A stretch of 44,769 bases of DNA from Bacillota bacterium (GTDB lineage: Bacteria > Bacillota > Clostridia > Clostridiales > Caloramatoraceae). The position numbers were made by a program, and so were the translations under genes. The DNA lies in assembly GCA_023415335.1 (NCBI GenBank), contig JAEZLD010000090.1, positions 1-44,769 of the forward strand, in the 5' to 3' direction. Of the stretch, positions 24,944 to 34,822 are shown piece after piece. The notes under the pieces were generated by a model, which worked only from the letters and a program-made list of their open reading frames with translations, did not search any database and was not told where the DNA came from. The stretch's first letter is position 1, and each line of letters starts with the position of its first letter.

Positions 24944-25840
24944 CTAATCCAAGGCATTATTTATCTTTTGAACACACTCCCCTACCCAGGAATTCTCTAA
25001 AGAAGCACCTTGATACCATTCCCCATCCGTTGATACTCCAAAGAATTGTGCCTTAAGAATTATCTCAGGCCTGTATTCATAATGCAGTATATCAAAATGC
25101 CACCATTTTCCTCCCCATATGAAGCCATTTTCTTCAAAGGCCTCAACCACCTCAGACGGATAATCCTTAAGTCTTTTAGCACCAGCCTCCCTTGCTGCCC
25201 ACTGCCAGTAGTCCCTTGGGTCCCTGGCAAGGTCTATAGCAATACCATAGGCATGGGGGCTTAGATTACTGGTTCCGGCAATTACCCTATAGTTATAGGT
25301 GCCACTCCCAGGGTAAATCGCCTTGAAAATCCTGGGTTCCTTCATTAGGGAGGCAAGCTTCAACCCTGTTTTTTCAAGAGCTGCAGCGGCATTATTGGTG
25401 GAGTTAAAAAGAATGCTTTCATAAGCAAATGATGTACTTTTAAGCCTCTTTTCTATAACGCTCCTATTACCACCATATACCTGATTCAAAAGCTCATAGC
25501 ACCTATATCTGCCTGGGTCCCTGTTGTTCTCCATAAGAACAGTCCGCCCTCCTAAGGGGTAAGCCTCCTGAAGTGTATCCTGAAGGTCAGCCCTATTAAG
25601 CTTTTCTGCTGCAGTTTTTGATTCCTTATCATCATAAATTATTTTTTTACCTGTTTTCATTCTTACATATACACAGCCCTTCTCGTCCTTTTCAATTCCT
25701 TCAACATATTCAGGATATGCCAGCATAAGGCACAGAAGGTCCTGTTTCATAGTCCTTGCATATTCCTCCCCTGCAGAAGCCATAGAAGGACTGGATAATA
25801 CAAGGCATAGCAATGAAAGAAATATAATGAATCTTTTCAT
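24944..25840 (-). CDS. D-alanyl-D-alanine carboxypeptidase family protein (VanY/M15-like)
   Basis: A 298-residue exported protein. A signal peptide (MKRFIIFLSLLCLVLSSPSM, cleavage after ASA) leads into a mature domain in which SNLSPHAYGIAIDLARD matches the SxHxxGxAxD zinc motif of M15 peptidases, and WGGKWWHFDILHYEY supplies the terminal HxxH-like ligand. The family cleaves the terminal D-Ala from peptidoglycan stem peptides or acts as an L,D/D,D-peptidase in wall turnover. The ATG at 25840 follows TGGAGGCGG; an in-frame start five codons upstream would consume it. Together with the amidase gene downstream it makes a small wall-hydrolase unit. Confidence 0.85.
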   Translation of the reverse strand: MKRFIIFLSLLCLVLSSPSMASAGEEYARTMKQDLLCLMLAYPEYVEGIEKDEKGCVYVRMKTGKKIIYDDKESKTAAEKLNRADLQDTLQEAYPLGGRTVLMENNRDPGRYRCYELLNQVYGGNRSVIEKRLKSTSFAYESILFNSTNNAAAALEKTGLKLASLMKEPRIFKAIYPGSGTYNYRVIAGTSNLSPHAYGIAIDLARDPRDYWQWAAREAGAKRLKDYPSEVVEAFEENGFIWGGKWWHFDILHYEYRPEIILKAQFFGVSTDGEWYQGASLENSWVGECVQKINNALD

Positions 25841-25903
25841 ATTAACCGCCTCCATATTTCTAGTTTGTCTAAGAGGGGACGTAATATTCCATAAATTCTT
25901 CTC

Positions 25904-25937
25904 GAAAAAATATCCCGGAAGCTTCCTTCCGGGATAT
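25904..25937 (-). terminator. terminator after leuS
   Basis: ATATCCCGGAAG pairs perfectly with CTTCCGGGATAT over a 4-nt loop and is followed on the minus strand by a run of six T. It lies just past the leuS stop. Confidence 0.95.
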
Positions 25938-25942
25938 CAAAA

Positions 25943-28360
25943 CTACTTAACAACAATATTATATATTCTGCCTGGAATATATATTTCCTTTACTATCTTC
26001 TTGCCTTCTGTAAATTTCTGAACAGCTTCGTCAGCCATTACCCTTTCCTTGATTGTATCCTGCTGCTCATCTAAGGTAACAGTTACCTGAGATCTTACCT
26101 TGCCGTTTATCTGAATAGCTATTTCAACTGTGTTCTCTATTGTCTTATCCTCTTCCCATTCAGGCCACTTCTGGGCATAAACCCTTCCGCTGAAGCCAAG
26201 ATTCTGCCACATCTCCTCACATATGTGTGGTGCCACAGGGCTTAGCAGCAGTATAAAGGTCCTCATCTCGCCATTTGTAACACTTCCTGCTGCATAGAAA
26301 TCATTAATAAGAGCCATCATTGCCGCTATTGCAGTATTGAACTTAAGCTGTTCAAAGTCCTGGCTTACCTTCTTGATTGTCTGATGCATCCTCGTCTCTA
26401 AACCTTTAGAATAGTTATCTCCGTCCACAACCATGTCCTGAAGCCTCCAGGCCCTGTCAAGGAACCTTCTGCAGCCTCTTACTCCCTGCATGGACCAGGA
26501 GGCGCTCTGCTCAAAAGCTCCTATGAACATCTCGTAGGTTCTCAAGGTATCAGCACCGTACTCATCTATTATCTCATCAGGGTTTACAACGTTTCCCCTT
26601 GATTTGGACATCTTCTCCCCATTCTCTCCGAGTATCATTCCATGGGAGGTTCTCTTCTGGTATGGCTCCTTGGTTGGAACAAGTCCCTGGTCATAAAGGA
26701 ACTTATGCCAGAACCTTGAATACAACAGATGAAGTGTAGTATGCTCCATACCTCCGTTGTACCAATCTATAGGAAGCCAGTAATCAAGCTCCTCCTTTGA
26801 GGCAAATGCCTTATCATTGTGTGGGTCTATATATCTTAAGAAATACCAGGAGGAACCTGCCCACTGTGGCATTGTATCAGTTTCCCTTTCCCCTGGGCCT
26901 CCACACTTAGGGCAGGTCGTATTAACCCAGTCCTTAATATTGGCAAGAGGTGACTCCCCATTATCTGTAGGCATATAGTTATCTACCTCTGGAAGCATCA
27001 GTGGAAGCTGGTCCTCAGGAACAGGAACCCACCCGCACTTTTTGCAGTGAACCAGCGGAATAGGCTCTCCCCAGTACCTCTGACGGGAGAATACCCAGTC
27101 TCTCAGCTTGTAGTTAATCTTCTTAATACCTATCTTTTTTTCAGCTAAATATTCTATTATTCTCTTTTTAGCTTCTGAAACCTCCAGACCATTTAAGAAC
27201 CCAGAGTTAACAATTACCCCTGACTCTGTGTCTGTAAAGGCAGCCTCCTGCACGTTTCCTCCCTTAACAACCTCAATGATTGGAAGGTTGAACTTCTTTG
27301 CAAAGTCCCAGTCCCTTTCGTCATGGGCAGGTACTGCCATTATGGCACCTGTTCCATAGGACATGAGTACATAGTCAGAAATCCATACAGGTATTTCCTT
27401 TCCGGTTACAGGATTTATTGCATTTAATCCCTTAAGGGCAACTCCAGTCTTTTCCTTAACCAGCTCGGTTCTTTCAAAGTCTGACTTCTTGCTGGCCATA
27501 TCTCTGTACTCTACAACATCCTCCCAGTTTTCTATCATATTCTTATACTTATCTATAAGAGGGTGCTCTGGTGAAAGCACCATATAGGTTGCTCCAAACA
27601 GCGTATCAGGCCTTGTTGTATATATTGTCAATATCTCATCAAGCCCTGCAAGCTTGAAATCAACCTCTGCTCCTTCTGAACGCCCTATCCAGTTCCTCTG
27701 GGAGGCCTTTACCTTTTCTATATAGTCCACACTGTCCAAATCCTCAAGGAGCTTTTCAGCATAATCAGTTATCCTCAGCATCCACTGTGTCTTAATCTTT
27801 CTTACTACCTCTCCGCCGCAGCGCTCACAAACCCCGTTTACAACCTCCTCATTGGCAAGGCCAACCTTACACTGTGTACACCAGTTTATAGGCATCTCAG
27901 CCTTATATGCCAATCCCTTTTCAAAAAGCTTTAGGAATATCCACTGGGTCCACTTAAAGTAATTAGGGTCAGTAGTATTAACCTCCCGGTCCCAGTCAAA
28001 GGAATAGCCCAATGACTTGAGCTGCTGTTTGAATCTAGCCACGTTATTTTCTGTAACAATCCTTGGATGTATCTTGTTTTTTATGGCATAGTTTTCGGTT
28101 GGAAGACCAAATGCATCCCAGCCCATTGGGAAAAGCACGTTATAGCCCTCCATTCTTCTCTTTCTTGCGATAATGTCAAGGGCTGTGTATGGTCTCGGAT
28201 GTCCTACATGAAGCCCCTGACCTGATGGATATGGGAATTCAACCAGTGCATAGTATTTAGGCTTTGTCTTGTCGGTGTGAGTTTTGTATGCCTCCTCATT
28301 ATCCCATATATCCTGCCACTTTTTTTCAATATCCTTTGGATTATAATCGTTTTTTACCAT
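25943..28360 (-). CDS. leuS: leucyl-tRNA synthetase
   Basis: An 805-residue class Ia synthetase charging tRNA-Leu. The HIGH-type motif is HVGHPRPYTALD near residue 55, followed by GWDAFGLPTENYAIKN. A zinc-binding region (WCTQCKVGLANEEV...CERCGG) and the CP1 editing domain (TTRPDTLFGATYMVLSPEH; VPAHDERDWDFAKKF) come next, and KMSKSRGNVVNPDEI carries the second signature. The C-terminal anticodon-binding and leucine-specific parts are present, so it is complete. Transcription starts at a near-consensus promoter and passes through a leucine T-box, so uncharged tRNA-Leu is expected to switch it on. Confidence 0.98.
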   Translation of the reverse strand: MVKNDYNPKDIEKKWQDIWDNEEAYKTHTDKTKPKYYALVEFPYPSGQGLHVGHPRPYTALDIIARKRRMEGYNVLFPMGWDAFGLPTENYAIKNKIHPRIVTENNVARFKQQLKSLGYSFDWDREVNTTDPNYFKWTQWIFLKLFEKGLAYKAEMPINWCTQCKVGLANEEVVNGVCERCGGEVVRKIKTQWMLRITDYAEKLLEDLDSVDYIEKVKASQRNWIGRSEGAEVDFKLAGLDEILTIYTTRPDTLFGATYMVLSPEHPLIDKYKNMIENWEDVVEYRDMASKKSDFERTELVKEKTGVALKGLNAINPVTGKEIPVWISDYVLMSYGTGAIMAVPAHDERDWDFAKKFNLPIIEVVKGGNVQEAAFTDTESGVIVNSGFLNGLEVSEAKKRIIEYLAEKKIGIKKINYKLRDWVFSRQRYWGEPIPLVHCKKCGWVPVPEDQLPLMLPEVDNYMPTDNGESPLANIKDWVNTTCPKCGGPGERETDTMPQWAGSSWYFLRYIDPHNDKAFASKEELDYWLPIDWYNGGMEHTTLHLLYSRFWHKFLYDQGLVPTKEPYQKRTSHGMILGENGEKMSKSRGNVVNPDEIIDEYGADTLRTYEMFIGAFEQSASWSMQGVRGCRRFLDRAWRLQDMVVDGDNYSKGLETRMHQTIKKVSQDFEQLKFNTAIAAMMALINDFYAAGSVTNGEMRTFILLLSPVAPHICEEMWQNLGFSGRVYAQKWPEWEEDKTIENTVEIAIQINGKVRSQVTVTLDEQQDTIKERVMADEAVQKFTEGKKIVKEIYIPGRIYNIVVK

Positions 28361-28429
28361 GATGATACCTCCTGTTATATTATCTCTATGGTTAAGTATA
28401 TGGCTATGGAGCAGTGTGGGGAGAATATA

Positions 28430-28648
28430 AAAAAACCTCCGTCAAAAGAGACGAAGGATATCCGCGGTGCCACTCTAATTAGCAGAAAGCTTTCTGCTCA
28501 CTCCATGCTGTAACGGGCTTACCCGGGCAGGATTACCTATCACCCTGCCGGCTCCTAGACGAGTTCAGCTCTCTTCCTGCTACTTTACACCAAACAGCAG
28601 CTCTCTTAAAGGAAGGTTATGCCTAATGCTTCTATTCATAGCCTATAT
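28430..28648 (-). promoter_or_regulatory. leucine-specific T-box leader of leuS
   Basis: On the minus strand the T-box core AGAGTGGCACCGCGG (complement of 28460-28474) is followed by the attenuator hairpin CCTTCGTCTCTTTTGACGGAGG and a T run (28430-28457). Upstream is a stem I region with GAACTC, whose CTC (complement of 28561-28563) reads as a leucine specifier codon, and a GC-rich hairpin (CCGGCAGGGTGA...) typical of the linker. It lies between the leuS promoter and start. Uncharged tRNA-Leu(GAG) would pair and favour the antiterminator. Confidence 0.93.
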
Positions 28649-28655
28649 TTAATAT

Positions 28656-28684
28656 ATTATATAATTATTCTCTTATAAAGTCAA
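28656..28684 (-). promoter_or_regulatory. promoter of the T-box-leuS transcript
   Basis: TTGACT and TATAAT on the minus strand with exactly 17 nt between them. Transcription would begin about 28648, immediately before the T-box. Confidence 0.85.
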
Positions 28685-28919
28685 ATGCTTTCTATACTCT
28701 TCTTTCAAATTCTTATATATTATCCTTTATATACCTCTCGGCACATGTATTTTTAGCCCAATACAATGCATGGTCAGTAGTCTTTAAGCTGACCTTTAAA
28801 CATATCCATATTAATCCAACACACCTTAATATTTTATGATATACTCATATTGTGGCCTTAACATTATTTCTGACTTTATGCCGCATAATATTATAAGATA
28901 CATATAGGGAGGAGATTAT

Positions 28920-30731
28920 ATGACAAAAAATAATACCAAACTTCTAAAAAGGTCTGAAGTACCAGACTCATATAAATGGAATCTTAAGGATTTCTATGCT
29001 ACAGATGAAGACTTTGAATATGCCTTCTCAGACATAAAAAAACGTGCACAGGAATTTCAGAGGTATGCCAGTACCCTGTCACAGTCCTCAGAAGCACTCC
29101 TTGAATGCCTAAATGACTACATGGACATACAAAGAAGCTTTGAAAAGGTATATGTATATGCACAGATGTCAAGCCACCAGGACACCACCAATTCTCTTTA
29201 CCAAGGTATGGCCAACAGAACTGACTCTCTTGCAGTGGAGCTATCCAGCACCAGTTCATTTCTTATTCCAGCCATACTTGCAATTCCAGGTGAAAAGCTT
29301 GAAGCATTTCTCAAGGAAAATGAGGACTTAAGGTTTTATGATAAGTTCCTGGAGGAAATCACAAGGATGAAGCCACATGTACTCTCACCACAGGAGGAGC
29401 AGCTGCTGGCAATGTCAGGAGAGCTGTCCCAGGCTCCTTCATCCATATTCAATATGCTAAACAATGCCGATATTAAGTTTCCTTCTATCAAGGATGAAAG
29501 CGGAAACCTTGTTGAGCTTACAAAGGGCAGATATGTAAGCTTTATGGAAAGCAGTGACAGAAGTGTCCGAAAGGAAGCCTTTGATGCGCTATACTCGTCA
29601 TACCTTAGCCAGAAAAACACACTGGCAGCAACCCTGAGTGCACAGGTAAAGGCAAATATATTCGATGCCAAAGCAAGGAAATATGACTCTGCCAGAGAGG
29701 CTGCTCTATTCCCAGATGACGTACCTGTGTCTGTTTACGACAACCTTATAGAAGCTGTAAGCGATAACATGAGCCTTATGTACCGTTATATAGCCCTGAG
29801 AAAGAAAATGCTTGGGGTTAATGAGCTGCATATGTACGACGTATATGCCCCAATGGTAAAGGATGTTAAGATGGAGTTTCCTTATGAGGAAGCAGTCAAA
29901 ACTGTTCTTAAGGCCTTAGCCCCCTTGGGAGATGAGTACGCTCAGGATTTAAAAAAGGGGTTTGAATCCGGATGGATTGATGTATATGAAAATGAGGGCA
30001 AGCGCAGTGGAGCCTACTCCTGGGGGCACTATGACGTACACCCATATGTGCTGTTAAACCACAACGACACCCTGGACAGTATGTTTACAATCGCACATGA
30101 AATGGGGCATTCACTACACAGTCTTTATTCCTGGAAGAACCAGCCCTATGCCTACTCTAACTACAAAATATTCGTGGCAGAGGTAGCATCAACCTTCAAC
30201 GAAGCTTTGCTGACTGATTATCTTCTAAATACCATAGATGACAAGAATAAGAGGCTTTATATCCTTAACCACTACTTTGAAAGCGTTAAGGGAACAGTAT
30301 TCCGTCAGACCATGTTTGCAGAGTTTGAAAAAATAGTACACCACCGTGCTGAGGAAGGAGAGGCCCTTACCTCAGAGCTGCTTTGCTCCATATATCATGA
30401 TTTAAACGTTAAGTACTTTGGGCCTGATATGGTAATTGATTCAAGCATTGATATGGAATGGGCAAGAATACCTCATTTCTATACCAGCTTCTATGTATAT
30501 AAATATGCAACAGGCTTCTCTGCTGCCACCGCCCTTTCAGAGAAGGTACTCTCCAAAGAGCCTGGAGCTCTAGAAAGATATCTTGACTTCCTTAAGAGCG
30601 GCGGTTCAGATTATCCTATAAATGAGCTTAAGGCTGCCGGTGTTGACATGACATCTCCAGAGCCAATAATAAGCTGCCTGAGGGTCTTTGAAAAATATTT
30701 AGATGAGTTTGAAAGCCTGATAGAACAATAG
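28920..30731 (+). CDS. pepF: oligoendopeptidase F
   Basis: A 603-residue M3B-family zinc peptidase cutting short peptides in the cytosol. The HExxH site is IAHEMGHSLHS (about residue 390), and the third ligand lies in the conserved FVAEVASTFNEALL segment. The N-terminal half is the usual helical M3 domain (YVYAQMSSHQDTTN, ARKYDSAREAALFPDDVP). The C-terminus includes YKYATGFSAATALSEKVL. Length and domain order are standard. Strong AGGGAGGAG ribosome binding site. It is monocistronic with its own terminator and may recycle peptides in this amino-acid-fermenting organism. Confidence 0.96.
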   Translation: MTKNNTKLLKRSEVPDSYKWNLKDFYATDEDFEYAFSDIKKRAQEFQRYASTLSQSSEALLECLNDYMDIQRSFEKVYVYAQMSSHQDTTNSLYQGMANRTDSLAVELSSTSSFLIPAILAIPGEKLEAFLKENEDLRFYDKFLEEITRMKPHVLSPQEEQLLAMSGELSQAPSSIFNMLNNADIKFPSIKDESGNLVELTKGRYVSFMESSDRSVRKEAFDALYSSYLSQKNTLAATLSAQVKANIFDAKARKYDSAREAALFPDDVPVSVYDNLIEAVSDNMSLMYRYIALRKKMLGVNELHMYDVYAPMVKDVKMEFPYEEAVKTVLKALAPLGDEYAQDLKKGFESGWIDVYENEGKRSGAYSWGHYDVHPYVLLNHNDTLDSMFTIAHEMGHSLHSLYSWKNQPYAYSNYKIFVAEVASTFNEALLTDYLLNTIDDKNKRLYILNHYFESVKGTVFRQTMFAEFEKIVHHRAEEGEALTSELLCSIYHDLNVKYFGPDMVIDSSIDMEWARIPHFYTSFYVYKYATGFSAATALSEKVLSKEPGALERYLDFLKSGGSDYPINELKAAGVDMTSPEPIISCLRVFEKYLDEFESLIEQ

Positions 30732-30741
30732 CTTGTACATA

Positions 30742-30770
30742 AAAGGGATGCCTTACAGCATCCCTTTTTT
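30742..30770. terminator. terminator shared by pepF and the flotillin gene
   Basis: AAAGGGATGC pairs with GCATCCCTTT over a 6-nt loop, followed by T on the plus strand and A/T on the other side. It lies between two convergent genes. Confidence 0.85.
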
Positions 30771-30783
30771 ATTGATTATCAGC

Positions 30784-32277
30784 TTAGTTTTCCCCCACAG
30801 GAGCAGCCTCCTCATTATGGGACTTTGCCATAGCCTCAGCACTTTCTTCTATAGATTCAGCCTGTGCAGCTATTGTCTCAGTCTTATTTCCACTTTTATC
30901 AACGTAGTTTTTCATAAGCTTTACTATATCTATACCCGTAAGCTGTCCTAAAACATCAAAGCCATTTACTGCCACATCGGATACTATTTTGGCTACCTTT
31001 GATGTTCCCTGACTCCCTCCATTGTCTATTACAGTAATCCTATCAATCTGTTCCATAGGCTTGGCCACTGCTGACATTATCTCAGGAAGCTGGGTTACAA
31101 TCATTTCTACTATAGCGGCATCCCCATACTTTTTCATAGCCTCTGCCAGCCTGTCCTTAGCCTCTGCCTCTGCCAGACCCTTAGCCTTTATGGCCTCTGC
31201 CTCTGCAGTACCCTTTGACCTTATGGCCTCCGCCTCTGCCAGAGCCTCTACACGTCTGGCCTCTGCCTTAGCCTCTGCCTCTATCTTCATGGCCTCAGCC
31301 CTTGCCTGTGCTTCCTTTATGGATTTGATTTTATTACCCTCTGCCTCTACCTCTGTCTTATACTTGTCTGCATCCGCCGGCTTCTTTACTGTTGCCACCA
31401 GCTTTTCCTCAACAACAAGGGCTTCCTTCCTTGCCAGCTCTGCCTGGCGGTCTGCCACAAGCTTGTTGTTCTCTATCTGCTGCAACTGGTATGCTACGTC
31501 GGCATTAGCCTTTTCCTTATCCTTCTCTGCCCTGTACTGCTCAGTCCTGATGGTTTTATCCCTTTCACTCTGGGCTATTTCTGCCTGAGCGCTAAGCTTT
31601 GCCTTTTCACCCTCACGGACAGCCTCAGCAGTTTTAACCTCAGTATCCCTCTTTCTTTCTGCAGATGCTATATCTGCATCAGCCTTTGACTGGGCAATCT
31701 GTGGTATAGCCCTGTTTTCCAGATATCCACCCTGGGTGGCAATCCTCAGCACCGTATATGATAAAAGCTTAAGTCCCATGGCACTAAGTTCTTTAGTGAT
31801 GCTGTCTTCAATAGAGTTCTCAAAGGCTACCCTATCCTCATTAATCTGCTCAACTGTAAGAGTAGATACTATCCCTCTAAGCTTTCCCTCCAGTATCTGC
31901 TCAACAACTGTTTTTATGTTCTGGGTTGTTTTATCCGTGTTACCGTTACAGAACTGCTCTACAGCAATGAGTACCTTATCCGGAGTATTATCAACCTTAA
32001 CTACTGCAGTTCCTGCAATGTCCACGAATATACCCTGCTTGGATGGTGCCTCTGTTATGTCTGTTGTCATGGAAACAGCCTCTAAGGATATCATACAGGA
32101 GGTTTCAAGGAATGGTACCTGTATACCACCTTTTCCTGTAAGCACCCTTTTCTTAAGGCCTGTTATAACAAGGGCCTTATCTGCGGGGACACGCTTCCAG
32201 CATAACAAAAGAAGAATAATAACCACAACTACAATGATTATTACAGAAAGGTTGTTGAGTATAAGCTCTGGAATCAT
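30784..32277 (-). CDS. flotillin-family SPFH/band 7 membrane protein
   Basis: A 497-residue protein. An N-terminal membrane segment (LSVIIIVVVVIILLLLCW) leads into a band 7 domain (about 30-190; VPADKALVITGLKKRVLTGK, VDIAGTAVVKVDNTPDK). A long charged coiled coil rich in AEA, EAE and KAE heptads follows (about 200-390), and then a C-terminal domain (MIVTQLPEIMSAVAKPMEQI). The order matches FloT/YuaG and eukaryotic flotillins, which scaffold membrane microdomains. No NfeD-type partner gene is adjacent, although flotillins often have one. Alanine/glutamate repeats make the DNA here low-complexity on both strands. Confidence 0.92.
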   Translation of the reverse strand: MIPELILNNLSVIIIVVVVIILLLLCWKRVPADKALVITGLKKRVLTGKGGIQVPFLETSCMISLEAVSMTTDITEAPSKQGIFVDIAGTAVVKVDNTPDKVLIAVEQFCNGNTDKTTQNIKTVVEQILEGKLRGIVSTLTVEQINEDRVAFENSIEDSITKELSAMGLKLLSYTVLRIATQGGYLENRAIPQIAQSKADADIASAERKRDTEVKTAEAVREGEKAKLSAQAEIAQSERDKTIRTEQYRAEKDKEKANADVAYQLQQIENNKLVADRQAELARKEALVVEEKLVATVKKPADADKYKTEVEAEGNKIKSIKEAQARAEAMKIEAEAKAEARRVEALAEAEAIRSKGTAEAEAIKAKGLAEAEAKDRLAEAMKKYGDAAIVEMIVTQLPEIMSAVAKPMEQIDRITVIDNGGSQGTSKVAKIVSDVAVNGFDVLGQLTGIDIVKLMKNYVDKSGNKTETIAAQAESIEESAEAMAKSHNEEAAPVGEN

Positions 32278-32299
32278 TTATCATACCACCTTTACAATA

Positions 32300-32398
32300 T
32301 TATAGGTTGAGTATAACATAATTAAAAACAGAATACACCCTTATTTGATGCATTCCCTCATATTCTGTATAGCCTCCCTCAATGGAAACAGCACTCAT
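32300..32398 (-). CDS. possible small ORF ahead of the flotillin gene
   Basis: Thirty-two codons, MSAVSIEGGYTEYEGMHQIR onward, preceded by AAAGGATAT. Its last 60 bases include the inverted repeat ACAGAATA...TATTCTGT (32329-32369), so the segment may be a structured leader rather than a gene. It ends 23 bases before the flotillin start. Low confidence. Confidence 0.25.
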   Translation of the reverse strand: MSAVSIEGGYTEYEGMHQIRVYSVFNYVILNL

Positions 32399-32514
32399 AT
32401 ATCCTTTACTCTAAATATAGTAAACGTCTCATTTAGTGCGCAAAGGTATCTCCCTGACTCCCACAGCTACGCTCAGTATAATTCTCCATATAAATATAGA
32501 TTCAAAGCTGGAGC

Positions 32515-32559
32515 ATTATAAAAGTACTGGAAAGACATATAGAATGTCTTCCCAGCACT
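32515..32559 (-). terminator. terminator after the pyrophosphatase gene
   Basis: A 16-bp stem with wobble pairs (AGTGCTGGGAAGACAT with ATGTCTTTCCAGTACT on the minus strand) followed by TTTATAA, 35 nt beyond the hppA stop. Confidence 0.7.
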
Positions 32560-32593
32560 TGAATCAATTATTCACAAATGATTACTTGTATGT

Positions 32594-34693
32594 TTACCCA
32601 AATATGGAAAGGGTAAGAAACAGTGTTGCACAAAGAGATGACACAAGAGATACTACTGTAATCTGGGTATTAATGGATGGCCCTGCAGTGTCCTTAAATG
32701 GATCTCCTACAGTATCTCCCACTACACCTGACTTATGTGCCTGGCTTCCCTTTCCTCCATTATTTCCTGCTTCAATATATTTCTTGGAATTGTCCCAAAG
32801 TCCTCCCGAGTTTGACATAAACAGTGCCAGCAGAAGCCCGCTTACTATGTTTCCTGTCAGATATCCTCCAATAGCCTGAACGCCTCCTATAAAGCCTACA
32901 GCAAGGGTGGAAATTATGCACATAAGCCCTGCGGGTATAAGCTCTTTTATGGCTCCTACGGTTGCAATTTCAATACACTTATCATACTCAGGAACAACTC
33001 CCTCTTTCCCCTCCTTAAGTCCCAGTATTTCCTTAAACTGTCGGTGTATCTCCTGCACCATTCTCTGGGCATTCCTATCAACCCCTAAAATCAGCATTGC
33101 TGAGAACACTGCGGGGATGGCTGCCCCTATTAGCAGCCCGAAGAATACTGCAGGGTTCATTATGTCGAAGCCTGTAAGAAGTGCCTTTCCTGCCTCAGGT
33201 GCAGCCTGATTTACCTCACTTATAAAGGCTCCTAATAAAGCTATTACAGTAAGTCCTGCCGCTCCTATGGCAAAGCCCTTGGTAACTGCCTTAACAGTGT
33301 TTCCTGCACTGTCCAGAGAATCAGTAATCTCAAGCACCTCATCACCAAGGTTTCCCATTTCAGCAAGCCCTCTTGCATTGTCAACAATGGGACCATATGC
33401 ATCATTTGATATAATCATTCCTACTATTGATAGCATTCCAACTGCTGCCATGGATATCCCAAACATAGCATATTGTACAGCATACTCGCTTCCTCCAATA
33501 GGAGCACAAAGCTTGTACGCTGTAAATGCTGAAATAGCAATACCTGCCATAGCCGGAAGAGCGCTTATAAAACCATAGGATATACCAGATAATATTGTAA
33601 ATGCCGGTCCTGATTCAGATGCCTCGGCTACATGATGAACGGGCTTCTTTGAGTCATCGGTGAAGTAGTCTGTAGAGATTCCTACAATAACTCCAACCAG
33701 CAGCCCTACTGCACTGGCGGCCCATATACGCCACTGGAAATCAAATGCCCATGTGGCAGCAGCTGTAAGGGCTGCAAAAATAACTGTTGTAACATATGTA
33801 CTGCTGTTCAGTGCCCTTGTTGGATTCCCCTTCTTACCTATCCTGGCAGTTGAAACCCCTATTATAGATGCCAAAAGTCCTGCTGCCGCATAGCAGAATA
33901 CCATTGAGGTATTCACAGTTTCTCCCACTGCCTTATCAAGAGCAACTCCCATAACAATAGCCGCTGCCATGGAGGCAACGTTTGAATCAAACAAATCTGC
34001 TCCCATTCCTGCCACATCACCAACGTTATCTCCTACATTGTCGGCAATTACAGCAGGATTTCTCGGATCATCCTCTGGTATGTTCAGCTCTACCTTTCCA
34101 ACTAAATCAGCACTAATATCTGCTGTCTTGGTAAATATTCCTCCACCGGCCTTGGCAAACAGAGCCAGGGAGCTTGCTCCAAAGCTAAAGCCCAGTAATA
34201 TTGTTGTATTCTTAGTAATCATATATACAAGAGTCACTCCTAAAAGGCTGCTTCCCACAACGGCCATGCCCATTACTGCCCCTCCTCTGAAGCCTGCCAT
34301 AAAGGAGGGCTTTATGCCCCTCTGTGCCGCTTCTGCAGCCTTCTGGTTTGCCACAGTTGCAACTGTAATTCCTATTTTGCCTGCCAGAGCAGATATAGCT
34401 GTTCCAGCTAAATATGCTACAGCCATTCCCACATTTTCAAGTGCCCTACCTTTCCATATGGGTGAAGGAAGGAAAACTAGTATCAGCAATGCTGCAAATA
34501 GTGCAAAAATCGCCAGTACCTTGTATTCCTTTCTTAGAAATGTATTGGCGCCCTTCTTTATAAGCTTTCCTATTTGTGCTATGCGCTCGTTCCTGCTCTC
34601 AATACTGCACACCCATCTGTACAGCCAAAAGGCAGTTATAAATGCAGCAATGGATACTCCTATTGCTACTACCATAAAAAAAGTAATATCCAT
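32594..34693 (-). CDS. hppA: membrane-bound proton-translocating pyrophosphatase
   Basis: A 699-residue integral membrane enzyme with about 16 transmembrane helices that couples pyrophosphate hydrolysis to ion export. The substrate and metal site DDPRNPAVIADNVGDNVGDV (residues about 208-227, continuing AGMGADLF) is intact. GNTVKAVTKGFAIG carries lysine at 468 and threonine at 471. In characterised enzymes Lys here (Lys/Thr pair against Ala/Ala) marks the K+-independent H+-pumping type. It would recover energy from the pyrophosphate released by biosynthesis, sensible for a fermenter with low ATP yield. It has its own promoter and terminator. Confidence 0.95.
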   Translation of the reverse strand: MDITFFMVVAIGVSIAAFITAFWLYRWVCSIESRNERIAQIGKLIKKGANTFLRKEYKVLAIFALFAALLILVFLPSPIWKGRALENVGMAVAYLAGTAISALAGKIGITVATVANQKAAEAAQRGIKPSFMAGFRGGAVMGMAVVGSSLLGVTLVYMITKNTTILLGFSFGASSLALFAKAGGGIFTKTADISADLVGKVELNIPEDDPRNPAVIADNVGDNVGDVAGMGADLFDSNVASMAAAIVMGVALDKAVGETVNTSMVFCYAAAGLLASIIGVSTARIGKKGNPTRALNSSTYVTTVIFAALTAAATWAFDFQWRIWAASAVGLLVGVIVGISTDYFTDDSKKPVHHVAEASESGPAFTILSGISYGFISALPAMAGIAISAFTAYKLCAPIGGSEYAVQYAMFGISMAAVGMLSIVGMIISNDAYGPIVDNARGLAEMGNLGDEVLEITDSLDSAGNTVKAVTKGFAIGAAGLTVIALLGAFISEVNQAAPEAGKALLTGFDIMNPAVFFGLLIGAAIPAVFSAMLILGVDRNAQRMVQEIHRQFKEILGLKEGKEGVVPEYDKCIEIATVGAIKELIPAGLMCIISTLAVGFIGGVQAIGGYLTGNIVSGLLLALFMSNSGGLWDNSKKYIEAGNNGGKGSQAHKSGVVGDTVGDPFKDTAGPSINTQITVVSLVSSLCATLFLTLSIFG

Positions 34694-34759
34694 AAATAAA
34701 CCCCTTTCATAAAAAAATTAAAAGGTAAAAAATTAAAAAATTATTAACCTTTATTACAT

Positions 34760-34788
34760 ATTTTAACATTACATATATACTTTTACAA
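34760..34788 (-). promoter_or_regulatory. promoter of hppA
   Basis: Minus-strand TTGTAA and TAAAAT with a 17-nt spacer, about 65 nt ahead of the hppA start. Confidence 0.55.
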
Positions 34789-34822
34789 TTATTTATAATG
34801 CAAAAAATACCATTACAATGCA

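Noticed and set aside
31022..31588. A 188-codon Ser/Ala-rich plus-strand frame opposite the flotillin gene
   Set aside because: It mirrors the Ala/Glu heptad repeats of the real minus-strand coding sequence and has no start signals.
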